Source: CPC320 sp002336405
GTDB taxonomy: Bacteria > Pseudomonadota > Alphaproteobacteria > Rhodobacterales > Rhodobacteraceae
DNA length: 64,000 nt
Assembly (NCBI GenBank): GCA_949372595.1
Contig: CASIAN010000028.1
Location: 1 to 64,000, forward strand
Direction of reading: 5' to 3'
Below the pieces are notes generated by a model. That model saw only the letters and a program-made list of their open reading frames with translations. It was not told the origin of the DNA and did no database searches. Shown here piece after piece: positions 7,615 to 15,864 of the stretch. Numbering within the stretch: the first letter of the stretch is position 1; every line of letters begins with the position of its first letter. A program made the translations under genes and the position numbers.

Positions 7615-7941
7615 TCAGTCGTCGTCATCGGATGGGACGTCGGCTATATCGTCCAGAGACACTGTATCGTCGTCTTCGTCTTCGAGTACGTCATCCCCAA
7701 GATCTACGTCTACCTTTGGATCCTCTTCCAGGATCACTTCATCCTCTTCGGTTTCCTCCAAGCTCTTGGCCTTGACGGATGCCGCGTCTTCCGCGTCGGC
7801 CGCTATCATACGGCTTTTGTTGCGGCTCAATTCTACTGTCTCCCCGGTGTAGGGGCTGACAATGGGTGTTTTGTTCAGGTCATAAAAGCGCTTGCCAGTG
7901 GTCGGACAGACGCGCTTTACGCCCCATTCATCTTTGGGCAT
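7615..7941 (-). CDS. TIGR02300 (FYDLN) family protein
   Basis: A 108-residue protein with the family's conserved N-terminus (WGVKRVCPTTGKRFYDLNKTP, then PYTGE) over residues 6-34, followed by a very acidic tail that ends in a run of aspartates. The TIGR02300 family is restricted largely to alphaproteobacteria and has no established biochemical role. The two-strand knuckle around CPTTGKRFYDLN resembles a degenerate zinc ribbon with a single cysteine. It is the first core gene after the tRNA and marks the end of the island. It is transcribed divergently from the metallopeptidase gene at 8050. Confidence 0.9.
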   Translation of the reverse strand: MPKDEWGVKRVCPTTGKRFYDLNKTPIVSPYTGETVELSRNKSRMIAADAEDAASVKAKSLEETEEDEVILEEDPKVDVDLGDDVLEDEDDDTVSLDDIADVPSDDDD

Positions 7942-8049
7942 GGAAAATCCCTTTCAACTTCTTTAGCCTTGTCTAAGGTCTGGGCCAACTGCCATATGTG
8001 ATGCGGCGTGTCAAAGCCTTTGATACCTATTCTGCACTAAGAGGCAAAA

Positions 8050-8742
8050 ATGGCGCAACACACCCTGTCTGGGCTTCCTGATATTCCGATTATCCTGCGC
8101 CGTTCGGCGCGGGCCAAACGTATCAGTCTAAGGGTCTCTGGACTGGACGGAAGGGTGACATTGACGCTTCCGCTCGGACTTGCAGAGCAAGATGGACTGG
8201 ATTTTGCGATGCAAAAACTTGATTGGCTGCGCCATCAGATCGAACAAAAAATTGACATCCAACCGGTGAAGGCCGGAGCGTCTGTACCGGTTGAGGGAAG
8301 GTTGCGATGGGTGCAACCCGCCGCAGGTCGCAAAGTTGTTTTATGCGAAGATCAAATACAAGTGCCGGGGTCTGTCGACCAACTTGGTGTAAAACTGCGT
8401 GGATATCTCAGGGCGCTGGCGCGTGACCGGTTGGCGGCGGCCTCGGATGGCTATGCGGCGCAGTTGGGGCGCGACTATCATCGCCTGACGCTGCGAGACA
8501 CCCGCTCGCGCTGGGGGTCGTGTTCTTCACAGGGCGCGCTGATGTATTCCTGGCGATTGATTATGGCGCCGCCCGATGTTTTGCAGTACGTTGCCGCCCA
8601 CGAGATTGCACATCTTTCCGAAATGAACCACGCACCTGCGTTCTGGGCGCTGGTGGGCGATTTGTATGGAGACTATGCGCCTGCGCGGAGTTGGCTGAAA
8701 GAAAACGGTGCAGGTTTGCACAATTTTCGATTTGGTGATTGA
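8050..8742 (+). CDS. YgjP-like M48-type metallopeptidase
   Basis: A 230-residue member of the YgjP/DUF45 (SprT-like) family. The zinc-binding HEIAH is at residues 184-188 with a third histidine at 194 (SEMNH), preceded by the family signature TRSRWGSCSSQG at about 151-162. There is no signal peptide, so it is a cytoplasmic predicted metallopeptidase; physiological substrates are not known for this family. A GAGG site lies seven bases before the ATG. It is followed after 33 bases by a GntR regulator on the same strand. Confidence 0.88.
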   Translation: MAQHTLSGLPDIPIILRRSARAKRISLRVSGLDGRVTLTLPLGLAEQDGLDFAMQKLDWLRHQIEQKIDIQPVKAGASVPVEGRLRWVQPAAGRKVVLCEDQIQVPGSVDQLGVKLRGYLRALARDRLAAASDGYAAQLGRDYHRLTLRDTRSRWGSCSSQGALMYSWRLIMAPPDVLQYVAAHEIAHLSEMNHAPAFWALVGDLYGDYAPARSWLKENGAGLHNFRFGD

Positions 8743-8775
8743 CCGCGACAGCGGATTTGCGCACTCGTACTAATT

Positions 8776-9426
8776 ATGAAACCCAACCCCCGCGCCTCGG
8801 AATTTTCCCAAACTGCGCATGACCGCGTTTACCGGGGTCTGCGCACTCGGATTATGCATGGTCAGTTGCATCCCGGACAGGCACTGACCCTGCGGGCCAT
8901 TGCGCAGGAATTTGAAGTGTCGATGACCCCGGCGCGCGAAGCGTTACGGCGCTTGGGGGCAGAGGGCGCAGTCACGGTGTCCAAATCAGGTCGCGTGGCA
9001 ACGCCTGAATTGTCTAACGAACGGATCGAAGAGTTGGCAGCCCTGCGGGCGCTGATCGAGGTTGAACTGGCCAGCCGGGCTTTGCCGCGCGCGCATCTCG
9101 CCCTGATCGAACGCATGAGGACGATAAACGGTCTGGTGGCCGAAGCCGTGGTGCGACATGATGTGGTGGGCTACATCAAATCCAATCTTGAGTTTCACCG
9201 CACTTTGTACCTGCGGGCACAGGCCCCGGCAATGCTGGCCATGGCCGAAACCGTCTGGTTGCAATTGGGGCCGACCATGCAGGTGCTATATGGCAAGTTG
9301 CAGCGCCGAGAATCGCCGCAAGGCCACCGGTTGATTCTTGCGGCGCTTAAAGCGGGCGACGAGCCGGGCTTACGCTTGGCGGTGCGCTCTGATGTGACCC
9401 AAGGGTTGCGGATGCTGGCGAGTTGA
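8776..9426 (+). CDS. GntR-family regulator, FCD domain
   Basis: A 216-residue FadR-type transcription regulator. A winged helix-turn-helix occupies about residues 14-75 (AIAQEFEVSMTPAREALRRL is the recognition region), followed by the all-helical FCD ligand-binding domain (about 85-205) with the ELRALIEVELA-type helix and FHRTLY motif. FCD regulators usually sense small carboxylates or related metabolites. No obvious target gene is adjacent, since the downstream gene is broken, so a distant target or control of mcl1/accA would be speculation. It is on the same strand as the metallopeptidase gene, close enough for co-transcription. Confidence 0.9.
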   Translation: MKPNPRASEFSQTAHDRVYRGLRTRIMHGQLHPGQALTLRAIAQEFEVSMTPAREALRRLGAEGAVTVSKSGRVATPELSNERIEELAALRALIEVELASRALPRAHLALIERMRTINGLVAEAVVRHDVVGYIKSNLEFHRTLYLRAQAPAMLAMAETVWLQLGPTMQVLYGKLQRRESPQGHRLILAALKAGDEPGLRLAVRSDVTQGLRMLAS

Positions 9427-9433
9427 TGTCGTT

Positions 9434-9859
9434 TCAGGTGAGGCGCTGTGCTAACATCCAAAGGCCAGCTCCCAAATTTAACGCCAAGCAGATATGCAGG
9501 AACTTTACCTGATGGGGGTGGCAAAAGCGCCTCTTTGGCAGGGTCCAGATAGTGAAGTCGATCAAATTTTTTGTGGTGAAAACGCGGCTGATACTCAGTA
9601 CCCACAACCATGGTTCGCAGGTGTTGGTGACTGCAAACTGGCGGAACATCAGCCAGGTAATCGTGTATCCTTTGGGGTTGATCCGCAACAATCAGACCCT
9701 AGGCATATAGCTTGCTGCTCTGGCGTTGTGCGTGTCTGACATTTGGGCGACTTCAAGCAGACCGCAAGTGATCCACAGGATATAATACGCGCTGATGGTT
9801 TGCAGCGCGTGGGTCAATTTGGGGTGACGTAACAAGAGCGCACTACAGCCATAGCCGAT
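9434..9859 (-). pseudogene. Broken membrane-protein gene
   Basis: One minus-strand frame reads SALLLRHPKLTHALQTISAY, YILWITCGLLEVAQ, a TGA at 9695, then LLRINPKGYTITWLMFRQF, EPWLWVLSISRVF, IDFTIWTLPKRRF and LALNLGAGLWML. The pattern (aromatic-rich membrane helices joined by basic loops) continues sensibly across the stop. Upstream of 9859 the frame closes and no start is found, so the 5' end is also lost. The family is not recognised. The remainder to 10286 shows nothing further that I can support. Confidence 0.4.
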
Positions 9860-10286
9860 TTAAACTGTGATACACCAAGTGGCCACACGGTACCCCTAAG
9901 GGCTGGCAGATTGCGCCAGAGGCTAAAGATGGCACCATGAGCGCTGTAAATGAATTTTCTGGTCCGGGGCTGTAGGCCAGAAAGCCTATAAAAATTATAA
10001 ATAAATTGGGCTGTGTTGCATGCTGTACCCAATTGTAACGCTCGGTTTGTTACGCCTTTTGAGGGGACGTTTGGGCAACCCGTTTCCTGCGCAAAATCGC
10101 AACCGGGGCGAGGTGTGTTTTTCGATTGTCAAAGCCGCAACCAAAGATGTTGACATCACGCCTTTTCGCAGGGCCAGTCAAAGTTTGTGCCAAGGGTCTT
10201 AGGTGTGGTATGTTAATGTGAGCAGGGCTTCGGCCCTGAATTCAGCGTTACGTGGGGTGACGTTTTGTGGTGGGTATAGAAGACTG
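9860..10286. other. Gene-free stretch
   Basis: Between the broken membrane-protein gene and the nuclease start there is no supportable gene. Several short frames on both strands lack ribosome binding sites and protein-like composition. Confidence 0.5.
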
Positions 10287-10931
10287 GTGGGGCTTGTCAG
10301 ATTTCTTTGGTGTTTGCTGATCTGCGCGTCAGCAGCCAGCGCGTTTGCGCAGACGCGGATCGTCGATGGCGATACCATTGACGTGGATGGCACGCGTTAC
10401 CGTATCCACGGGATAGATGCGCCAGAGCGTGCACAAAAATGTGATGGCAAGGCCGGCATTTGGGACTGTGGCAAAGCAGCCACCTCTCAGATGATAAAAC
10501 TGGCTGCAAACGGTCCGGTGCAATGTGCAAAAGTGACCCAAGACGTGTACAACCGGGTGGTGGCCATCTGCTATGCGGATGGAATGGATCTGGGCGAGGC
10601 CATGGTCGCAACAGGCTATGCTTGGGCATTTGCTAAATATTCCGATATTTATGTTGAACAGGAAAAACTTGCCAAATTGCGTGGCGTCGGTGTCTGGCAA
10701 GGGCCAGCCCAACCCCCGTGGGTGTATCGGTCTGCCCGACGTAAACCTGTTGCGCAACAGCCTCCGGATGGCTGCACGATCAAGGGTAATATTTCAAACA
10801 GTGGCAAGATATATCATCTACAGCAGACGGCATCTTATGCTAAAACACGGATCACCCCCTCGAAAGGTGAACGTTGGTTCTGTAGTGAAGCCGAGGCACG
10901 GGCCGCCGGTTGGCGCGCGCCTCGACGGTAA
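10287..10931 (+). CDS. Secreted thermonuclease-like protein
   Basis: A staphylococcal-nuclease-fold (SNase/TNase) protein. With GTG 10287 as start it has 214 residues and a clean Sec signal peptide (FLWCLLICASAASAFAQ). The frame is open back to GTG 10203, so the start is not certain. The catalytic pattern is present: RIVDGDTIDVDG, YRIHGIDAPE (arginine and glutamate) and YNRVVAICY (second arginine). After about residue 150 comes a C-terminal module with two cysteines (DGCTIKGNISNSGKIYH, then GERWFCSEAEARAAGWR) that recurs in alphaproteobacterial nucleases. It probably degrades extracellular or periplasmic nucleic acid. It is monocistronic. Confidence 0.85.
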   Translation: MGLVRFLWCLLICASAASAFAQTRIVDGDTIDVDGTRYRIHGIDAPERAQKCDGKAGIWDCGKAATSQMIKLAANGPVQCAKVTQDVYNRVVAICYADGMDLGEAMVATGYAWAFAKYSDIYVEQEKLAKLRGVGVWQGPAQPPWVYRSARRKPVAQQPPDGCTIKGNISNSGKIYHLQQTASYAKTRITPSKGERWFCSEAEARAAGWRAPRR

Positions 10932-10979
10932 TAAGACCATGAGGCAGCCACAATTGGGTCTTAAGCCTATGGGTTGGGC

Positions 10980-11153
10980 CTTGCTGCAGCCGCAGACATG
11001 GTTGTGTGCGGTCTGACTTGTGATTTGCACAATCACTGGTGTGTCGGTACAATAGCATAGCAGTGTGCCGCCGGAAAAGGCACTGTTTTTAAGGGTTGCG
11101 TTGCCACCGATACTTGGATGAATTTTAATTTCTAGATCTGTTGCGGCTTCCAA
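10980..11153 (-). pseudogene. gfa: Truncated gfa (glutathione-formaldehyde) remnant
   Basis: The minus strand encodes the N-terminal quarter of S-(hydroxymethyl)glutathione synthase (Gfa): IHPSIGGN, FSGGTLLCYCTDTPVIVQI, then AHNHVCGCSK, including the CxC and CGC zinc-ligand patterns. After CGCSK (10980) homology stops and the expected CWKPEGALFS part is missing. Gfa accelerates the reaction of formaldehyde with glutathione in methyl-group oxidation. This copy lacks most of the protein and is non-functional. It lies in a gene-poor gap between the nuclease gene and accA. Confidence 0.65.
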
Positions 11154-11448
11154 TTCGATATCGCCTTCAATAAGTCTTTTGCGATAATTTCCTGTCTGCT
11201 TGGCTGAAAAATTGCTTTGATATATGGGGGCAGTGCTGGACTTGGCGGTTAGGCAGTCAATCGAGCAATTGGTGGCAATGGGCCCGTCATGCGTCCGTAT
11301 GGCAAGTAACCACAGGTCTGATTGCCGTGTGAAACGCGACTTTTGTAATAAAAGGCGGTCTCTCCGGTCAGGATGTAAGTCCGGCCAGAGATGTCCAGCG
11401 CAGTTTTAAATCAATATGCGCATAATGGAGGCGATTCAGGTGGCAAGA
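11154..11448. other. Gene-poor stretch before accA
   Basis: No complete gene. A 53-codon open stretch on the minus strand (11410-11249; it contains GRTYILTGETAFYYKSRV) has protein-like composition but no start codon, and may be a further relic. Confidence 0.4.
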
Positions 11449-12411
11449 TTATGCCGCCAACCCAGTCATGCCCATCTTCAGGTATTTCTTGCGCCGGTCG
11501 GCCAAGAGTTGTTTGCGATTTTTTTGCGACAATTCGGCCAGCATCTCGGCAATCGCTGCGCGCACCGCCTCAAGGGTCGTATTGGGGTCACGATGGGCAC
11601 CGCCCAGAGGTTCTTTTATAACTTGGTCATTGACACCAAGCTTGGCCAGATCCTGTGCGGTGAGGCGCAGTGCTTCAGCCGCCTCGCGGGTTTTCTCGGC
11701 GTCCTTCCACAGAATTGACGCACAGCCCTCCGGACTGATCACCGAATAGATCGAATGTTCCAGCATTGCGACACGGTTTGCTGTGGCAAAGGCCACTGCG
11801 CCGCCCGATCCACCCTCGCCAATAATGACGCTGATCAGCGGCACGCCAATCTGCAGGCATTTTTCAGTCGAGCGCGCAATCGCTTCGGATTGGCCACGCT
11901 CTTCCGCGCCTTTTCCAGGATAGGCGCCGGGGGTGTCGACAAGCGTAATCACTGGCAGATTGAATTTATCGGCCATATCCATAAGTCTGATGGCTTTGCG
12001 ATACCCTTCCGGGCGGGCCATTCCAAAGTTTCGGCTGATACGGGATTTGGTGTCTGCACCTTTTTCATGGCCAATTACCATAACGGGCGTTCCGGAAAAC
12101 CGCGCCAACCCGCCCATAACCGCATGATCGTCCGCAAAGTTGCGGTCGCCGGCCAGCGGAGTGTAATCGTCGAACAGACGGCTGATATAATCTTTGCAAT
12201 GAGGCCGGTCCTGATGCCGTGCCACCTGACATTTTCGCCAAGGCGTTAGGTCACTGTAAAGTGTTTTCAGAAGCTCAGCGGCTTTTGCATCCAATGCCTT
12301 GGCCTCGGCCTCGATGTCCATTTCCGCATTTTGACGCGCCAAAGCCCGCAATTCTTCGGCTTTACCTTCAATTTCGGCCAGTGGTTTTTCAAAATTGAGG
12401 TAATTGGTCAT
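11449..12411 (-). CDS. accA: Acetyl-CoA carboxylase carboxyltransferase alpha
   Basis: The 320-residue alpha subunit of the acetyl-CoA carboxylase carboxyltransferase. With AccD it transfers the carboxyl group from biotin to acetyl-CoA to form malonyl-CoA for fatty-acid synthesis. The family signature is complete: NYLNFEKPLAEIEGKAEEL at the N-terminus, ARPEGYRKA, TLVDTPGAYPGKGAEERGQ, GEGGSGGAVAF and SPEGCASILWKDA. The start is ATG 12411 (MTNYL), with GGAG six bases upstream; an in-frame TTG at 12423 is less likely. Its N-terminus lies about 110 bases downstream of the end of mcl1 on the same strand, so both acyl-CoA genes could be read together. Confidence 0.97.
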   Translation of the reverse strand: MTNYLNFEKPLAEIEGKAEELRALARQNAEMDIEAEAKALDAKAAELLKTLYSDLTPWRKCQVARHQDRPHCKDYISRLFDDYTPLAGDRNFADDHAVMGGLARFSGTPVMVIGHEKGADTKSRISRNFGMARPEGYRKAIRLMDMADKFNLPVITLVDTPGAYPGKGAEERGQSEAIARSTEKCLQIGVPLISVIIGEGGSGGAVAFATANRVAMLEHSIYSVISPEGCASILWKDAEKTREAAEALRLTAQDLAKLGVNDQVIKEPLGGAHRDPNTTLEAVRAAIAEMLAELSQKNRKQLLADRRKKYLKMGMTGLAA

Positions 12412-12523
12412 CGCCATCTCCAAGTCTACTCTTCGCTATATGGCGATAGTCGCTGTTAGATGCAACTCAACAGACGTTGGGCCTCGCGATGTTTGCGCCG
12501 CGTTTTCTGTATAAAAGCCTATT

Positions 12524-13495
12524 TCAATTGGTATTTTGGGCGCCACGGATCATTTCTGATTGCCGCACAATCGCTTCGGCCTGCTTGATCGACGCAATAT
12601 CCACCAGTCGCCCTTTGTATACCGTTGCGCCCTCTCCATTGGCTTTGGCCGTCGCCATTGCTGATAAAATCTCGTGGGCTTCTGCAACAGTGGCCTCAGA
12701 GGGGGTAAACACTTCGTTGCACAACGCGATTTGTTTGGGGTGAATGGCCCATTTTCCAACCATCCCGAGTGTCGCCGAGCGCAGCGCTTGAGCGCGAAAC
12801 CCCTCATCGTCGGAAAAGTCACCAAACGGGCCATCTACTGGCAAGATGCCGTGGCTTCTACAGGCGGCAACAATGGCCGTCTGCGCCCAGTGCCATGGGT
12901 CGGCCCAGTGTTTTACGCCGTCGTGTAAAATATAATAGTTCTCTTGTGTACCACCGATGCCGGTGGTCGCCATGCCCATTGACGCGGCAAAATCTGCGGC
13001 GCCAAGGCTCATGGCTTGCAGTCGTGGGCTGCTTGCAGCGATCTCTTCGACATGCGAAATGCCAGCGGCAGATTCAATAATGACCTCAAAATTAATCGGT
13101 TTGCTGCGACTGGTGGTGGCTTCGACTGCGGTGACCAATGCATCCACGGCATATAGATCTGCCGCACAGCCAACCTTGGGAATCATGATTTGATCTAGGC
13201 GCCCGCCACTTTGCTCTAAAAGATCGATTACATCGCGGTACCAATAGGGGCTGTCCAGGCTGTTGATCCGTACAGATATTGTTTTTCTGCCCCAATCTAG
13301 ATTTTGCAGCGCTGTGATTATATTGCTGCGTGCACTGTCTTTGTCACTTGGCGCGACTGAATCCTCAAGGTCGAGATTGATGACATCCGCAGCGCTGGCC
13401 GCCATTTTCCCAAAGATAGCCGGCCGAGATCCCGGACCAAACAATTGGCATCGGTTCGGACGTGCGGGCGGTGTGGGTTGCAGGCGAAATGACAT
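12524..13495 (-). CDS. mcl1: L-malyl-CoA/beta-methylmalyl-CoA lyase
   Basis: A 323-residue HpcH/HpaI-type (CitE-like) aldolase that closely follows the Rhodobacter Mcl1 pattern: SFRLQPTPPARPNRCQLFGP at the start, INLDLEDSVAPSDK, QIMIPKVGCAADLYAVDAL, EVIIESAAGI, SLGAADFAASMGM, TGIGGTQENYY and GKWAIHPKQIALCNEVF. Mcl1 cleaves beta-methylmalyl-CoA to glyoxylate and propionyl-CoA, and malyl-CoA to glyoxylate and acetyl-CoA, in the ethylmalonyl-CoA pathway. The conserved Glu and Asp in IIESAAG and LEDSV are the metal and substrate ligands of the family. It is divergent from dgcN across a 266-base AT-rich intergenic region that must hold both promoters. Confidence 0.95.
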   Translation of the reverse strand: MSFRLQPTPPARPNRCQLFGPGSRPAIFGKMAASAADVINLDLEDSVAPSDKDSARSNIITALQNLDWGRKTISVRINSLDSPYWYRDVIDLLEQSGGRLDQIMIPKVGCAADLYAVDALVTAVEATTSRSKPINFEVIIESAAGISHVEEIAASSPRLQAMSLGAADFAASMGMATTGIGGTQENYYILHDGVKHWADPWHWAQTAIVAACRSHGILPVDGPFGDFSDDEGFRAQALRSATLGMVGKWAIHPKQIALCNEVFTPSEATVAEAHEILSAMATAKANGEGATVYKGRLVDIASIKQAEAIVRQSEMIRGAQNTN

Positions 13496-13761
13496 AACGG
13501 GTTCTTTCGGTAATTATTTGACGTTTAAACGTTTAGTATGGTTATTAAATTACTAATCTGTCTGCAAGGGGTCTTGGCACTTGCAGTATCCAGTTTTGGT
13601 GGTTTTAGCTGTCAATAAACAAATAAATAGAATTTCCTACTATAAATATATTAAAAGTTTGAATTATATTCACAAAATATTTAAAATAACGATGATTTTG
13701 CAAATCAATTTCGTTTGTGATGTTCGATGCTTTGGTTCGAAATTTTATGAGGCTGGATTCG

Positions 13762-14766
13762 ATGATCAAAACTCCCTATCTTCTCTTCCTCGGCGACGCG
13801 CCGGATCAATTAGCCGCTAAAGTTGCTCAAGGTATTAAAGACTGGCGACCTGAAAATGCGGTCGCGCAGTTCCGTATGGCGGGCTGCAATGCCGACTTGG
13901 GCTTGGCCGACATGACGCTTGATCAGGCCAAAGCGGCTGGCGCCAAAACGCTGGTGATCGGTGTGGCAAATCGTGGTGGCGTTATTTCTGCAGCTTGGAA
14001 AGAGGTTCTTGTGGCAGCGCTTGACGCAGGATTTGATATTGCCTCTGGTCTGCACAACCTTTTGCGGGATGAACCCGATTTGGTCGCCGTTGCCAATGCG
14101 CAAGGACGTCGCTTGTTTGATGTGCGGGTCCCAACCGAGGAATATCCTATCGCAAATGGTGTGCCTCGCACTGGTAAACGCATGCTCGCTGTTGGGACAG
14201 ATTGCTCGGTGGGCAAGATGTATACGGCCCTGGCGGTTGACGCAGAGATGCGGGCCCGCGGCATGAAATCAACTTTCCGTGCGACCGGTCAGACCGGGAT
14301 CTTGATCACCGGTGGCGGTGTCCCTCTGGATGCGGTGATCGCCGATTTCATGGCCGGTTCAATTGAACATCTGAGCCCTGATAATGACCCAGACCACTGG
14401 GATATCATAGAGGGCCAGGGCAGCTTGTTTCATGTATCGTATTCGGGTGTGACGCTGGCGCTGATCCATGGTGGGCAGCCCGATGCTTTAGTGCTGTGTC
14501 ATGAGCCCACCCGTGACCATATGCGCGGTTTGCCCGGGTATCAATTGCCCAGCATGGCTGCGGTGCGCGATCTGGCGCTGAGCTTGGCGAAAGTTGCCAA
14601 TCCGGCCTGTCAAGTGGTTGGCATTTCGGTCAATACGCAGCACCTGAGCGAGGCAGAGGCAAAAACCTATCTGGCGACCGTAGAGGCAGAACTTGGCCTG
14701 CCCGCAGTGGATCCGTTCCGCCATGGCGCCGAGCGTTTGGTCGACGCGCTTGCCGCAGTGGGATAA
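13762..14766 (+). CDS. dgcN: D-glutamate N-acetyltransferase DgcN (DUF1611)
   Basis: A 334-residue DUF1611 protein. DgcN is described as acetylating D-glutamate to N-acetyl-D-glutamate, which the partner DgcA converts to the L form. Visible marks are a Rossmann-like N-terminal domain (PYLLFLGDAPDQLAAKVAQG), a P-loop GTDCSVGKMYT at 145-155, RATGQTGILITGGG, and EGQGSLFHVSYSGV followed by LCHEPTRDHMRG. ATG 13762 is preferred because GAGG lies nine bases upstream; the frame is open back to 13717. dgcA starts 68 bases downstream and a D-amino-acid transaminase follows, so this is a complete D-glutamate utilisation cluster. A second DUF1611 gene lies at 49737. Confidence 0.92.
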   Translation: MIKTPYLLFLGDAPDQLAAKVAQGIKDWRPENAVAQFRMAGCNADLGLADMTLDQAKAAGAKTLVIGVANRGGVISAAWKEVLVAALDAGFDIASGLHNLLRDEPDLVAVANAQGRRLFDVRVPTEEYPIANGVPRTGKRMLAVGTDCSVGKMYTALAVDAEMRARGMKSTFRATGQTGILITGGGVPLDAVIADFMAGSIEHLSPDNDPDHWDIIEGQGSLFHVSYSGVTLALIHGGQPDALVLCHEPTRDHMRGLPGYQLPSMAAVRDLALSLAKVANPACQVVGISVNTQHLSEAEAKTYLATVEAELGLPAVDPFRHGAERLVDALAAVG

Positions 14767-14834
14767 GATGAGCTGATATAAAAGACTGTGAGAAGTGCAG
14801 TCTGACAAAGGATGAAGATAAAGAGGTCAGTGAT

Positions 14835-15800
14835 ATGACAATTTCGGTAACGCATGACCGGTTTAAATTGGCGCAGGTTTTCACGATCTCGCGTGGGTCG
14901 CGCAGCGAAATAAACGTGTTAACGGTACGGGTGACACGCGGTGGCGCAACGGGATGGGGCGAATGTGTGCCCTATGCGCGCTATGGCGAAACCCTTGAAA
15001 ATGTGACCGCATTGATCACGGCGCTGCCCGATGGGATCGGCCGTGACGCGCTTCAGGATCTAATGCCTGCCGGAGCCGCACGCAATGCGGTTGACTGCGC
15101 GCTGTGGGATCTCGAGGCAAAACAGACCGGTCGGCGGGTCTGGCAACTGGCGGGACTTTCGGTGCCGGGTCCGGAACTGACTGCTTACACGCTGTCGCTT
15201 GATACGCCCGAAAAAATGCGTGCAGAGGCTGCCAAACACGCCCACCGCCCGCTGTTGAAAATAAAACTTGGTACCGCGGATGATATGCCGCGCTTGCAAG
15301 CGGTACGGGCCGGTGCGCCCGACACCAAGATCATTGTCGACGCCAATGAAGGCTGGAGCGCCGAGGTCTATACTGATCTGGCTCCGCATCTTCTGCAGCT
15401 TGGCGTCGCCTTGGTAGAGCAGCCCGTGCCTGCCGGTGACGATGATGCTCTTTTGGGCATGGCGCGGCCGGTACCAGTTTGTGCCGATGAAAGTTGTCAC
15501 GACCGTGCCAGCCTGCCACAATTGCGTGGAAAATACGATATGGTGAATATCAAGCTTGATAAAACTGGTGGTCTGACTGAAGCTTTGGCGCTGCGCCAGA
15601 TGGCTTTGGCGGAAGGCTACGGCGTGATGATGGGCTGTATGATGGGATCATCTCTGGCAATGGCGCCCGCAACATTGGTGGCGCAGGGTGCGGCAGTGAC
15701 AGACCTTGACGCGCCGCTGCTTCTGTCAGAAGACCGCGATCAAGTGTTGGGCTATGATAGCCGTGGAGTTTATCCGCCCGAGGCGGCGCTTTGGGGTTAG
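14835..15800 (+). CDS. dgcA: N-acetyl-D-glutamate racemase DgcA
   Basis: A 321-residue enolase-superfamily protein, dipeptide-epimerase-like branch. The catalytic set is intact: the KIK motif at 142-144 (acid/base lysine), metal ligands D169 (VDANEGW), E195 (VEQPVP) and D218 (CADES), and the second-face lysine near 240 (VNIKLDKTGG). In the DgcN-DgcA pathway it racemises N-acetyl-D-glutamate to N-acetyl-L-glutamate. A GAGGT site precedes the ATG. The adjacent dgcN gives the functional assignment, since sequence alone would also allow a dipeptide (Ala-Glu type) epimerase. Confidence 0.9.
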   Translation: MTISVTHDRFKLAQVFTISRGSRSEINVLTVRVTRGGATGWGECVPYARYGETLENVTALITALPDGIGRDALQDLMPAGAARNAVDCALWDLEAKQTGRRVWQLAGLSVPGPELTAYTLSLDTPEKMRAEAAKHAHRPLLKIKLGTADDMPRLQAVRAGAPDTKIIVDANEGWSAEVYTDLAPHLLQLGVALVEQPVPAGDDDALLGMARPVPVCADESCHDRASLPQLRGKYDMVNIKLDKTGGLTEALALRQMALAEGYGVMMGCMMGSSLAMAPATLVAQGAAVTDLDAPLLLSEDRDQVLGYDSRGVYPPEAALWG

Positions 15801-15864
15801 CTTAATTCCTGTGCGGACAGCTTGAGCAGACAGATTTATGACAGATCGAAAGGAAGACCTCCCG

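Noticed and set aside
7519..8001. 160-codon plus-strand frame over the FYDLN gene
   Set aside because: It is the antisense shadow of a well-recognised TIGR02300 gene and has no ribosome binding site or protein-like composition.
11154..11448. A 53-codon minus-strand frame (11410-11249) as a gene
   Set aside because: No start codon or ribosome binding site; kept only as a possible relic.
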